64,000 nt of DNA from Triticum aestivum (lineage: Eukaryota; Streptophyta; Magnoliopsida; Poales; Poaceae). The position numbers were made by a program, and so were the translations under genes. Below the pieces are notes generated by a model. That model had not been told where the DNA came from and searched no databases. It was given only the letters and a program-made list of their open reading frames with translations. The DNA is taken from assembly GCF_018294505.1 (NCBI RefSeq), contig NC_057804.1, positions 249,039,099 to 249,103,098 on the forward strand, given 5' to 3'. Below, in pieces: positions 33,801-45,181 of the stretch. The number at the start of each line of letters is the position of its first letter. The stretch's first letter is position 1.

Positions 33801-34630
33801 TGATGTAGGGTAGAACCGTAGCGGCCCGATCTTTCCCGATTGGAGCGGGATCCCTCGCAGAACACGAAGAACACAGGGAAGAACGAACAGAAATCACAAG
33901 GGGAAACAGTCAAGAACAAGTCCAATCACACATCCACTAGACAATCAAACACACAAGATCCACAAGGTACATGAAAAACAGAGAGAAAGATACAAGGTAG
34001 TGTTCATCTCCAAGAGGAGGTCTTGATGGTATCATAGACGGATCTTCCCACGAGGGGGTCTTGATGATACCCCGCATGATCTTCTCACATGGAGGTCTTG
34101 AACTCCATGGGAGTGGTCTCTCTCTCTCTCTCTCAAGAGGAGGAGGTAGGAGCAAAGCTCACCTAACTAATGAGCTATCATATTTGCTTCCCCTAGAAAG
34201 GAGGTGGAGGTGATCTATTTATAGTCTAAGCCACGAAGGGGTAAGTGGGAGAGGGATACAAGACCAAAGGCCCGCGGCTGCGCACAGGCACAGCAGTAGT
34301 ACTGGACCTTGGGCGGTAGTACCGCTTGTAGGCGGTAGTACCGCTTGTTCTGGACCGGCCAGGTTCTATTCCTCCTTCTCTTCCATGCTTCCCTCGCGGA
34401 CGGTGCAGTCGTTCCTTGGCGCTTGCACTCCTCCTCGACATCCGTGAAGCTCCGACAATACCTATGCATGCACACGGGAGAAGTGTCAAGTAGTAACCAT
34501 CCTCGAAGAGGTCAAGTGAACATGTGTAAAGGAGAAGATTCTCCTTTATGTATGAGAAGTAGAGGTCGCACGTGTCACTTGCCAAATGAACTCTTGACCG
34601 GGTGATATCCGTAGGATGCTCCACGTCACA
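33801..34630 (-). repeat. 5' LTR of the minus-strand gag-bearing element
   Basis: In element orientation it starts TGTGACGTGGAGCATCC at 34630 and ends TACCCTACATCA at 33801, followed by the primer site. The TATA-type box is near 34216-34224 (plus-strand TATTTATAG). A (TC)8 run is at 34118-34134. Two exact GCGGTAGTACCGC motifs and one variant at 34304-34345 match those of the other LTR. Confidence 0.8.
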
Positions 34631-35475
34631 ACCTCAGGGAGCCTCTGGGCTCAGTGCTTAGCCTCACCGCACTGATCTCCCTGGGCGAGGGGGCTGGGCT
34701 TGGGGGCTAGGCTCAGGTCATGCCTAGCGTACGCCACCTTACCAGGTCCCACGGACCTGATCTTCGTGCGCCCCTCCCGAGCAAGAGCCCGGTGAGGAAA
34801 GGTATGATGGTCTGTTCATACGTCAAGGGGGACTCCTGAGCATCGCACCTCAGGAGCCTAACAGGCCGCGTAGCCCCTCACCCCTTGGTCTCGTCCTCGT
34901 GATCCGGATGACCCAACGGAGGCTGAGGTAGGCGCAAGGCCGGGCCCTGCCGACGCAGAACACCAAGGCCTAACTCTTGTCCCTCCCTTCCCAAGCCGTT
35001 CGTACATCAAGGGGGACTCCTGTGCATCGCGCCTCAGGAGCCTAACTGGCCACGTAGCCCCTCACCTCTTGGTCTCGTCCTAGCAATACAGACGACCCAA
35101 CGGCAGCTGAGGTACGCATGAGGCCGGGCCCTGCCGACGCAGAACGCCAAGGCTTGCCCTTGCACCTCTTTTCCTAGTTGTTCGCATGTCAAGGGGGACT
35201 CCTGAGCACCATGTCTCAGGAGCCTAGCTGGCCACGTAGCCCCTCACCCCCTGGCCTCGTCCTGGTAATCCAGATGACCCAGCGACGGCGGAGGTTCATG
35301 TTGGGTCGGGCCCTGCCGACACAAAACAATAAAGCAAATGGAAAAAGAAGTCGCAGAACCATAAGCTAGTTATTACAAAACACATTGTTCGAAGCATCCG
35401 TTTTAACGCCTCCAGGAGGCACGCTACATGCTATAGGATAAAAACAGGAAGGAGCACCACCGCCGAGCCACCCCT
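34631..35475 (+). repeat. Tat-like element spacer with three tandem units of about 183 bp
   Basis: Units begin GTTC(A/G)TAC(G)TCAAGGGGG near 34814, 34998 and 35180 and share GACTCCTG.GCATC, CTCAGGAGCCTAAC, CGTAGCCCCTCACC and GGCCGGGCCCTGCCGAC. The third unit ends near 35330. Tandem repeats between pol and the 3' LTR are typical of Tat-lineage elements. The stretch 34631-34813 is GC-rich and unit-free. No gene seen. Confidence 0.8.
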
Positions 35476-36944
35476 TCAGCTCTTGCTACCGTCGTCGCCT
35501 GCCTGCGGAGTCCCATCGCCAATGACGTCGTCCTTGCCCTCGAACCCAGCCGCAGGACCAACGACGAGGAACTTGGCCAGCAGGGCCTCCACCGAACCCT
35601 TCACGACATCAACAATAGCGTCGCAAGAGTCGGGGTCCATAAGCTCGAGAAAGGTGGCGAAGTTGAAGCTGGCTTCCCGGAGATAGAGATGGCTGAAGGT
35701 GCGCATTAGGGCCAAGGAAGAGAGTAGGCGAGCCTCACCTTCCACCATGGAGCCAAACTCGTCGACGACGTCCTCGAGCGCCTCGACGATCTCATGAAGC
35801 AGGGCGGCTGGGCTCTCCTTTGGGGTCACCACTGTCCCCTGGGATCGCTCCCAAAGAGTACCTGCCGAGCCTTGTGAGATCTCGCCTCGAGGGAGACGGG
35901 GGTGCTGCGCTCCATGGCGGCCGCCCCCTTGGCCTTGGCAAGGGATGCCTGGGCCGCTTCTGCCTCCTCCTTCAACCTCTTCACTTGATCGTGCTCCGTG
36001 GCCTCCCCCTGGATTGCCTCCTTCAGCTCGGCGTCGTGATTGACAATGGTAGCCTCCTGGGCCTTCAGCTTCTCCTCTTGCTCCTATAGCTGGATGTCCT
36101 GGGTGGCCTGCTGATCCTGGAAGGACTTCAGCTCGGCTTCCACTGCGTGACACCACTCCTGGGCTTCCTTGGCCTCCTTTCGCGCCAGGTCACACTTGGC
36201 AGCGGCTACACCGGCTACTTTCTGGGCCTCCTCCGCGGAACTCCAGGCCGCTCGGACAGATGCGTCGGCCTGGAGCCACCCCGAGATCAGCTCTAGGCAC
36301 CCCAATGCTGCGCGCTGGTCCGGGCCTTGAATATCACCTTGGATCTGGTCCTGTGCGGTTCGGGCCTCCTCCATGGCTCGGGAGGTGGCTGGAGCACCAT
36401 GGCCCAGCAGCAGGGTGGGTGGAAGAAGAGTTGCTCTCGGTGCCAAGACAGGTGGAGCTGCAGTAGCAGGAAGGACAGGGGGCTCTGGAGGCCTTGCAAC
36501 CACAACAGTCGTGACGGGAACGGGAGCCGCCAGGGTCAGCTCTGCCGCAGACGCCGGCTCCTCCTGAGGCTGGGCCTCCGAGCTCCGAGAAGACGACATC
36601 CCTGCTGAAGCCACAGGAGCTGCAGCGCCCCTTTCTGCCGAAGCCGCGGCAGCCGCCATGACATGTTCAACCACGGCGACCTCAGCACTCTCCTTCTTCT
36701 TCTTCGCTGACGACTGCGGCCTAACATCGAACGAAGACACTAAGCATTGCACCGAGATTCAGGAGCAAGGCCAAGAAAGAACACTTACTGGTCCGAGGCG
36801 ACATAGCTCCTCTTCAGGATTATTAGCGGGGGCTTCGCCGGTGTAGCTGGAGCTGTGCTCTTGGGATTGGGAGAACAGGCGGTTGACACCGTGCGGGATG
36901 GCAACGTTGAAGGTGGAGTGCTGCCTGGGGGGATCGTCGCCGAC
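35476..36944 (-). pseudogene. Antisense gene of the Tat-like element, 3' exons (C-terminal coiled-coil part)
   Basis: Continuation of the gene at 45182-46372 across the Sabrina-type insertion. From 36944 the minus strand reads a Pro/Ser/Thr-rich stretch ending KPPLIILKRSYVASDQ and a donor GTAAGT at about 36788. An intron of about 65 bp ends in GTTAG near 36724. The next exon has PQSSAKKKKESAEVAV, then Ala/Pro-rich sequence and an Ala/Glu/Lys helix region (KCDLARKEAKEAQEWCHAVEAEL, about residues 180-205 of the exon ORF), crossing a TAG near 36084. A second frame (36156-35476) runs through EGEARLLSSLALMRTFSHLY and ends GDDGSKS with a stop at 35476-35478. Such coiled-coil C termini are usual for Transposase_28 proteins. 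Confidence 0.65.
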
Positions 36945-38529
36945 TGATACGTCTCCAACGTATCTATAATTTTTGATTGTTCCATGCTATTATATTATCT
37001 GTTTTGGATGTTCAGCGGGCTTTAATATGCTCTTTTGTATTATTTTTTGGGACGAACCTATCAACCGGAGACCTAGTGTCAGTTTCTATTTTTTGCCTAT
37101 TTTAGAGCTTTGCAGAAAAGGAATACCAAACGGAGTCCAAATGGAATGAAACCATCGCGGTGATCTTTCTTGGACCGAAAGCAATCCTGAAGACTTGGAG
37201 TTGAAGTCTGGAACTCGACGAGGATACCATGAGGCAGGAGGGCACATCCAGAGGGGGGGGGGTAGGCGCGCCCCACCCTTGTGGGTCCCTTGTAGACCAC
37301 CGACGTACTTCTTTCTCCTATATATACTCTTATACCCAGGAAACATCAGGGAGAGACATGAAACCACTTTTCCACCGCAGGAACCTTCTGTGCCCGTGAG
37401 ATCCCATCTTGGGGCCTTTTACGGCAATCTGCTGGAGGGGGAATCGATCACGGAGGGCTTCTACATCAACACCATTGCATCTCTGCTGAAGCATGAGTAG
37501 TTTACCACAGACCTTCAGGTCCATAGTTATTAGCTAGATGGCTTCTTCTCTCTGTTTGATTCTCAATACAAAGTTCTCCTCGATGTCCTTGGAGATCTAT
37601 TCGATGTAATACTCTTTTGCGGTGTGTTTCCTGAGATCCGATGAACTGTGGATTTATGAAAAAGATTATCTATGAATATTATTTGGTTCTTCTCTGAATT
37701 CATATGCATGATTTTATATCCTTGCAAGTCTCTTCGAATTATCGGTTTAGTTTGGCCTACTAGATTGATCTTTCTTGAAATGGGAGAAGTGCTTAGCTTT
37801 GGGTTCAATCTTGCGGTGTCCTTTCCCAGTGAGAGGGGCACCAAGGCACGTATTGTATTGCTGCCATCGAAGATAAAAAGATGGGGTTTATATCATATTG
37901 CTTGAGTTTATCCCTCTACATCATGTCATCTTGCTTAATGCGTTACTCTGTTCTTATGAACTTAATACTCTAGATTCATGCTGGATAGCGGTTGATGTGT
38001 GTAGTAATAGTAGTAGATGCAGAATCATTTTGGTCTACTTGACACGGACGTGATGCCTATGTTCATGATCATTGCCTTAGATATCTTCATGACTATGCGC
38101 TTTTCAATCAATTGCTCGGCAGTAATTTGTTCATCCACCATAATACATGCTATCTTGGGAGAAGCCACTAGTGAAACCTATGGCCCCCGGGTCTATTTCC
38201 TATTATATTACATCTCTTTTATTTACATCGCATCTCGTTTACTATTTTGCAATCTTCACTTTGCAATCTATACAACAAAGATACCAAAAATATTTACTTT
38301 ATTATCTCTATCAGATCTCACTTTGCGAGTGACGGGGAAGGTATTGACAACACCTTTATCGCGTTGGTTGCAAGGTTCTTGATTGTTTGTGCAGGTACAA
38401 GGTGACTTATGCGTTGTCTCCTACTGGATTGATACCTTGTTTCCAAAAACTGAGGGAGATACTTACGCTACTTTGTTGCATCACCCTTTCCTCTTCAAGG
38501 GAAAACCAACGCATGCTCAAGAGGTAGCA
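36945..38529 (+). repeat. 5' LTR of the Sabrina-type element
   Basis: TG...CA ends, TATA box TATATATA at 37319-37326, and a G10 run at 37251-37262 next to GGCGCGCC. Similar over its length to 43594-45181. Confidence 0.93.
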
Positions 38530-40033
38530 ACAAGGATTTATGGCGCCGTTGCCGGGGAGATCTACGCCAAGTCAAGCCATACCAAGTACCCATCATAAAC
38601 ACTTCTCCCTCGCATTACATTATTTGCCATTCGCCTCTCGTTTTCCTCTCCCCCACTTCTAAAACGATTTTTGAAAACCTTTGCCTTTTCTTTGCCCCTC
38701 TTTCGTTCGTCTCTTTTCGCCCCTCTGTCGGTTTGATTGTTTATCACGACGGCTCAAGATAATACTAAATTGTGTGACTTTTGCAGTACCAACAACAATG
38801 ATTTTATTAGCACTCCGATTACTCTTACTGCCGATGCCGAATCTTGTGAAATTAATACCGCTTTGTTGAATCTTGTTATGAAAGATCAATTTTCTGGCCT
38901 TCCTAGTGAAGATGCCGCAACCCATCTAAACAACTTCGTTGATTTGTGTGCTATGCAAAAGAAGAAAGATGTGGATAATGATATTGTTAAATTGAAGCTA
39001 TTTCTGTTTTCACTTAGAGATCATGATAAAATTTGGTTCTCTTCTATGCCTAAAAATAGTATTGATTCATGGAATAAGTGCAAAGATGCTTTTATCTCTA
39101 AGTATTTTCCTCCCACCAAGATCATCTCTCTTAGGAACGATATTATGAATTTTAAGGAACTTGATCATGAGAATGTTGCACAAGCTTGGGAGAGGACGAA
39201 ATTAATAATACGTAATTGCCCTACACATGGTTTGAATTTGTGGATGATTATACAAAAAATTTATGCCGGATTGAATTTTGCTTCTAGAAATCTTTTATAT
39301 TTGGCCGCGGGAGGCACTTTTATGGAAATAACTTTAGGAGAAGCTACTAAAATCCTAGACAATATTATGGTTAATTATCCTCAATGGCACACCGAAAGAT
39401 CCACTAGTAAAAAGGTTCATGCGATTGAAGAGATTAATGTTTTGAGTGAAAAGATGGATGAACTTATGAAATTGATTGCTAATAAAAGTGCTTCTTCTGA
39501 TCCTAATGATATGCATTTCTCCACTTTGATTGAGAATAATAATGAATCTATGGATGTGAATTTTGTTGGTGGGAACAATTTTGGTAACAACGCGTATAGA
39601 GGAAACTTTAATTCTAGGCCGTTCCCTAGTAATTCCTCTAATAATTATGGTAATTCCTACAACAACTCTTATGGAAATTTTAATAACATGCCCTCTGATT
39701 TTTAGAATAGTGTTAAAGAATTTATGAGTTCGCAAAAGAATTTCAATGCTTTGGTTGAAGAAAAATTGCTTAAGATTGATGAGTTGGCTAGGAACGTGGA
39801 TATAATTTATTTTGATGTTGATTCTTTGATACTTAGATCTATTCCACCTAAGCATGATATCAATGAGTCTCTCAAAGCCATGAGAATTTCCATTGATGAG
39901 TGCAAAGAAAGAACCGCTAGGATGCGTGCTAAAAAACATTGCTTTGTGAAAGCGTGTTCTGCTAGTTTTCATGATAATAATGTTGAAGATCTAAAAGTGA
40001 TTGATGTGACTCCTATTAAATCTTTTTTTCAAT
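38530..40033 (+). pseudogene. gag: Athila-like gag of the Sabrina-type element
   Basis: The open run 38737-39705 (322 aa from a likely later true start) has the Retrotrans_gag core: FSGLPSEDAATHLNNFVDLC, VKLKLFLFSLRDHDKIWFSS, DSWNKCKDAFISKYFPP, FKELDHENVAQAWERTKLII, CPTHGLNLWMIIQKIYAGL and YLAAGGTFMEITLGEA. It ends in an Asn/Gly/Phe/Ser-rich region and a TAG at 39703. The same protein goes on in another frame (39724-40044) with SSQKNFNALVEEKLLKID and a Lys/Glu-rich helix, ending at 40042. The primer-site region at 38540 precedes it by about 200 bp, which is the leader. It would form particles; two breaks make it non-functional unless frames are bridged. Confidence 0.87.
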
Positions 40034-40740
40034 ATGAATCTTGATAAAGATGGGACCGGAGATGAGTCAACTTTAGTTAAAAGGCGTCCCAATGATTTGG
40101 AGTTTTTAGATCTAGATGCAAAAATTGATAAAAGTGGAATTGAAGAGGTCAAAACTTTACATAGCAATGAACCCACTATTTTGGATTTCAAGGGAATTAT
40201 TTATGATAATTGTTCTCTGATAGATTGTATTTCCTTGTTGCAATCTGTGTTAAATTCTCCTCATGCTTATAATCAAAATAAAGCTTTTACTAAACATAAC
40301 GTTGATGCTTCGATCCTACCTTATGAAGAAAAGCTTGAACTAGAAGTTTCTATCCCTAGAAAACTTTATGATGAGTGGTAACCTACTATTAAAATTAGGA
40401 TTAAAGATTATGAGTGCTATTCTTTGTGTGATTTGGGTGCTAGTGTTTCCACGATTCCAAAAACTTTGTGTGATGTGCTAGGTTTCCGTGAATTTGATGA
40501 TTGTTCTTTAAATTTGCTTATTCGGATTCCATCATTAAGAAACCTATGGGAAGGATTATTGATGTTCTCATTGTTTCAAATAGGAATTATGTGCTCGTAG
40601 ATTTCATTGTTCTTGATATAGATTGCAATCCTACATGTCATATTATTCTTGGTAGACAATTGGTGCAATTATTGACATGAAAGAAGGAAATATTAGATTC
40701 CAATTTGCATAAGCATGGAAAACTTTCCTAGGAAGAAAAT
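40034..40740 (+). pseudogene. Protease remnant of the Sabrina-type element; pol absent
   Basis: From 40034 the frame carries the pre-protease linker (DLEFLDLDAKID, LPYEEKLELEVSIPRKL) to a TAA at 40379, then continues in the same frame with YECYSLCDLGASVSTIPKTL at about 40400-40470: the DLGAS retropepsin-like site of Athila-clade elements. A frameshift near 40515 is followed by VLVDFIVLDIDCN and CHIILGRQ (about 40600-40660), the flap region. Coding signal fades after KEGNIRFQF near 40700 and MENFPRKKIKFPYEF at 40715. Nothing like RT follows. Confidence 0.8.
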
Positions 40741-43593
40741 TAAATTTCCTTATGAATTTATTATGATAGCCACTTGTGGATTGCATACCAAAGATGGCAA
40801 TACCTACATCTATTTTTGTTTTTATGCCTATCTAGGGGCGTTAAACAATAGCGATTGTTGGGAGGCAACCCAATTTTATTTTTGTTCTTTGATTTTTGCT
40901 CCTATTTAGTAATAAAAAATTAATATAGATTCTTGTTAGATGTGATTTTGTGTTTTAACTAATGTTTGTGCCAAGTAGAACCTTTGGGAAGACTTGGGTG
41001 AAGTCTTTGCGATCTTGCTGTAATAAACAGAAACTTTTGCGATCACGAGATTAGCTGTCATTGTTTACTGGAGAGTGATTTTTGGTTGATTCTTTTTTAA
41101 GATGATTAATACACAAATTCCTCACATCCACCAATTTATTTCATAATTTTTAGAGTTACATAAGTATTCTAAAGTTACAGATTGCTACAGGCTGTTCTGT
41201 TTTTGACAGATTCTGTTTTTCGTGTGTTGTTTGCTTATTTTGATGAATCAACGAGGAGTATCGGGGGGTATGAACCATATAGAAGATGGAATACAGTAGG
41301 TTTAACACCAATATAAATAAATAATGAGTTAATTATAGTACCTTCAAGTGGTGGTTTATTTTCTTATACTAACGGAGCTCATGAGATTTTCTATTGAAGT
41401 TTTGTGTTGTGAAGTTTTCAAGTTTTTGGGTAAAGATTTGATGGATTTTGGAATAAGCAGTGGCAAGAGCCTAAGCTTGTGGATGGCCAAGGAACCCCAT
41501 GATAAAATTCAAGGACAACCAAAAGCCTAAGCTTGGGGATTCCCCCAAGGCATCACCTCTTCCGTCTTCGTCTATCGGTAACTTTACTTGAGGCTATATT
41601 TTTATTCACCACATGATATGTGTTTTGCATGGAGCATCTTGTATGATTTGAGTCTTTGCTTTTTAGTTTACCACAATCATCCTTTCTGTACACACCTTTT
41701 GGGAGAGACACGCATGAATTGGAATTTATTAGAATACTCTATGTGCTTCACTTATATCTTTTGACCTAGATAATTTTGCTCTAGTGCTTCACTTATATCT
41801 TTTTAGAGCACGGTGGTGGCTTTATTTTATAGAAATTATTGGTCTCTCATGCTTCACTTATATTATTTTGAGAGTCTTTTAGAACAACATGGTAATTTTC
41901 TTTGGCTATAAAACTAGTCCTAATATGATGGGCATCCAAGATGGGTATAATAAAAACTTTTATATAAAGTGCGTTGAATACTATGAGAAGTTTGATGCTT
42001 GATGATTGTTTTGAGATATGAGGATGGTGATATTAGAGTCATGCTAGTAGATTAATTGTGAATTTCAGAAATACTTGTGTTGAGGTTTGCTAGTCCCATA
42101 GCATGCACGTATGGTAATCATTGTGTAACAAATTTGAAGCATGCAATGTTTCTTTGATTGTCTTCCTTATGTGTGGAGGTCGGGATCGCACGATGGTTTA
42201 CTCCTACCAATCCTTCCCCTAGTAGCATGCGCCTAGTGCTTGGTTTTGATGACTTGTAGATTTTTGCAATTAGTATGTGAGTTCTTTATGACTAATGTTG
42301 AGTCCATGGATTATATGCACTCTCACCCTTCCACCATTGCTAGCCTCTCTAGTACCGTGCAACTTTCGCCAGTACCATAAGCCCACCATTTACTTTCCTC
42401 AAAACAGACACCATACCTACCTATTATGGCATTTCCATAGCCATTCCAAGATATATTTCCATGCAACTTTCCATCGTTCCGTTTATTATGACACGCTCCA
42501 TCATTGTCATATTGCCTTGCATGGTCATGTAGTTGACATCGTATTTGTGGCAAAGCCACCATTCATAATTTTTTCATACATGTCACACTTGATTCATTGC
42601 ACATCCCGGTACACTGCCGGAGGCATTCATATAGAGTCATATTTTGTTCTAAGTATCGAGTTGTAATACTTGAGTTGTAAATAAATAGAAGTGTGATGAT
42701 CATCATTATAAGAGCATTGTCCCATGTGAGGAAATAAAAAAAAGAGGCTAAAGAAGCCAATGAAAAAAAAGGCCAAAGAAGCCAAACAAAAATAGAGAAA
42801 AAGAGAGAAGGGACAATGCTACTATCCTTTTTTCCACACTTGTGCTTCAAAGTAGCACCCTGATCTTCATGATAGAGAGTCTCTTATTTTGTCATTTTCA
42901 TATACTAGTGGGAATTTTCGTTATAGAACTTGGCTTGTATATTCCAACGATGGGCTTCCTCAAAATGCTCTAGGTCTTCGCGAGCAAGCAAGTTGGATGC
43001 ACACCCACTTAGTTTCTTTTGTTGAGCTTTCATAGATTTATAGCTCTAGTGCATCTGCTGCATGGCAATCCCTACTCAGTCACATTGATATCTATTGATG
43101 GGCATCTCCATAGCCCATTAATATGCCTAGTTGATGTGAGACCATCTTCCTCCTTTTTGTCTTCTCCACAACCACCATTCTATTCCACCTATAGTGCTAT
43201 GTCCATGGCTCACGCTCATGTATTCCGTGAAAGTTGAAAAAGTTTGAGAAGACTAAAGTATGAAACAATTGCTTGGCTGAAACCGGGTTTGTGCATGATT
43301 TGAACATTTTTGTGTGACGAAAATGGAGCATAGCCAAACTATATGATTTTGTAGGCATGAACTTTCTTTGGCCATGTTATTTTGAGAAGACATGATTACT
43401 TTGTTAGAATGCTTGAAGTATTATTATTTGTATGTCAATATTAAACTTTTGTCTTGAATATTTCGGATCTGAACATTCATGCCACAATAAAGAAATTCAC
43501 ATTGATAATTATGTTAGGTAGCATTCCACATCAAAAATTCTGTTTTTATCATTTACCTATTCGAGGACGAGCAGGAATTAAGCTTGGGGATGC
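40741..43593 (+). other. Non-coding internal region of the Sabrina-type element
   Basis: About 2.85 kb without a gene. It contains the phrase TTGTTGGGAGGCAACCCAAT (40856-40875), a doubled 'agcctaagcttg.gga' near 41468-41540, an A-rich 'gccaaagaagccaa' run at 42730-42800, and GAGGACGAGCAGGAATTAAG plus CTTGGGGATGCT before the 3' LTR as a polypurine-like site (43563-43593). Small ORFs here are not convincing. Confidence 0.7.
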
Positions 43594-45181
43594 TTGATAC
43601 GTCTCCAACGTATCTATAAACTTTTATTGTTCCATGCTATTATATAATCTGTTTTGGATGTTCAATGGGATTTAATATGCTCTTTTATATTATTTTTGGG
43701 ACTAACTATTAACCGGAGGCCCAGTGCTAGTTTCAGGTTTTTTGCCTACTTTAGAGTTCTGCAGAAAAGGAATACCAAACGGAGTTCAAACGGAATGAAA
43801 CCTTCGCGATGAACTTTCTTCGACTGAAAGCAATCCAGAAGACATGGAGTTGAAGTCTGGAACTCCACGAGGAGGCCACGAGGCAGGAGGGCGCGCCCAG
43901 GGGGCTAGGCGCGCCCCCCACCATCATGGGCCCCTCGTAGCTCCACGGACGTACATCTTTCGCCTATATATACTCGTATACCCTAGAAACATCAAGGAGA
44001 GCCACAAAACCACTTTTCCACCGCCACAACCATCTGTACCCGTCAGATCCCATCTTGGGGCCTTTTTCGGCAATCTGCAGGATGGGGAATCGATCACGGA
44101 GGGATTCTACATCAACACCATTCCGTCTCCGATGAAGCGTGAGTAGTTTACCACAGACCTTCGGGTCCATAGTTATTAGCTACATGGCTTCTTCTCTCTC
44201 TTTGATTCTCAATATAAAGTTCTCCTCGATGTTCTTGGAGATCTATTCGATGTAATACTCTTTTGCGGTATGTTTGCCGAGATTCGATGAATTGTGGAAT
44301 TATGAACAGGATTATCTATGAATATTATTTGGTTCTTCTATGAATTCTTATATGCATGATTTGATATCTTTACAAGTCTCTTCAAATTACCGGTTTAGTT
44401 TGGCATACTAAATTGATCTTTCTTGCAATGGGAGATGTGCTTAGCTTTGGGTTCAATCTTGCGGTGTACTTTCCTAGTGACAGTAGGGGCAGCAAGGCAC
44501 GTATTGTATTGTTGTCATCGAGGATAAAAGGATGGAGTTTATATCATATTGCTTGAGTTTATCCCTCTACATCAAGTCATCTTGCTTAATGCGTTACTCC
44601 GTTCTTGTGAACTTAATACTCTAGATGCATGCTGGATAGCGGTCGATCTGTGGAGTAATAGTAGTAGATGTAGAATCATTTTGGTCTACTTGACACAGAT
44701 GTGATGCCTATGTTCATGATCATTGCCTTTGATATCTTCATAACTATGCCCTTTTCTATCAACTGCTTGGCAGTAATTTGTTCATCCACCGTAATACATG
44801 CTATCTTGAGAGCAGCCACTAGTGAAACCTATGGCCCTTGGGTCTCTTTCCTATTATTTTACATATCTTTTATTTACATCGCATCTCGTTTACTATTTTG
44901 CAATCTTTACTTTCCAATCTATACAACAAAAATACCAAAAATATTTACTTTATTATCTCTATCAGATCTCACTTTTGCGAGTGACCGTGAAGGGATTGAC
45001 AATCCCTTTATCGTGTTGGTTGCAAGGTTCTTGATTGTTTGTGCAGGTGCTAGGTGACTTGTGCATTGTCTCCTACTTGACTGATACCTTGGTTCTCAAA
45101 ACTGAGGGAAATGCTTACGCTACTTTGTTGCATCACCCTTTCCTCTTCATGGGAAAGCCAACGCATGCTCAAGAGGTAGCA
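43594..45181 (+). repeat. 3' LTR of the Sabrina-type element
   Basis: Begins TGATACGTCTCCAACG and ends GAGGTAGCA; TATA box TATATATA at 43965-43972. Followed at once by the second copy of the CCGAC target duplication. Confidence 0.93.

Larger units (their letters stand above)
26436..34630 (-). mobile_element. Gag-bearing LTR element, minus strand, non-autonomous, nested in the Tat-like element
   Basis: Direct LTRs at 26436-27253 and 33801-34630 flank an internal domain read on the minus strand. A primer site TTGGATCAGAGCCAG (initiator-Met type, degenerate) lies just inside the right LTR at about 33784-33799. A polypurine tract (AAGGGGGAGGGGAT on the minus strand) lies at 27255-27271. Order on the minus strand: leader with tandem repeats, gag (about 31764-30490), then 3.2 kb of broken His/Cys/Met-rich ORFs. 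No protease, RT or integrase was seen. The flanks CAACT and ACCTC do not match, so the target duplication is eroded or the ends are misplaced by a few bases. Confidence 0.78.
36945..45181 (+). mobile_element. Complete Sabrina-type gypsy element (8.2 kb), pol-less, with 5-bp target duplication
   Basis: LTRs of 1585 and 1588 bp (36945-38529 and 43594-45181) begin TGATACGTCTCCAACG and end GAGGTAGCA. Both flanks are CCGAC (36940-36944 and 45182-45186), a perfect 5-bp duplication. Primer-site region TGGCGCCGTTGCCGGGGA is at 38540-38557. Inside are an Athila-like gag, a protease remnant, then 2.9 kb of non-coding sequence; RT, RNase H and integrase are absent. It sits in the antisense gene of the Tat-like element. 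The LTRs differ by many substitutions and small indels, so the insertion is not very recent. The name Sabrina is from memory. Confidence 0.95.

Noticed and set aside
39355..39972. Minus-strand ORF of 205 aa in the Sabrina-type element
   Set aside because: Antisense to the clear gag frame; Ile/Asn-rich shadow.
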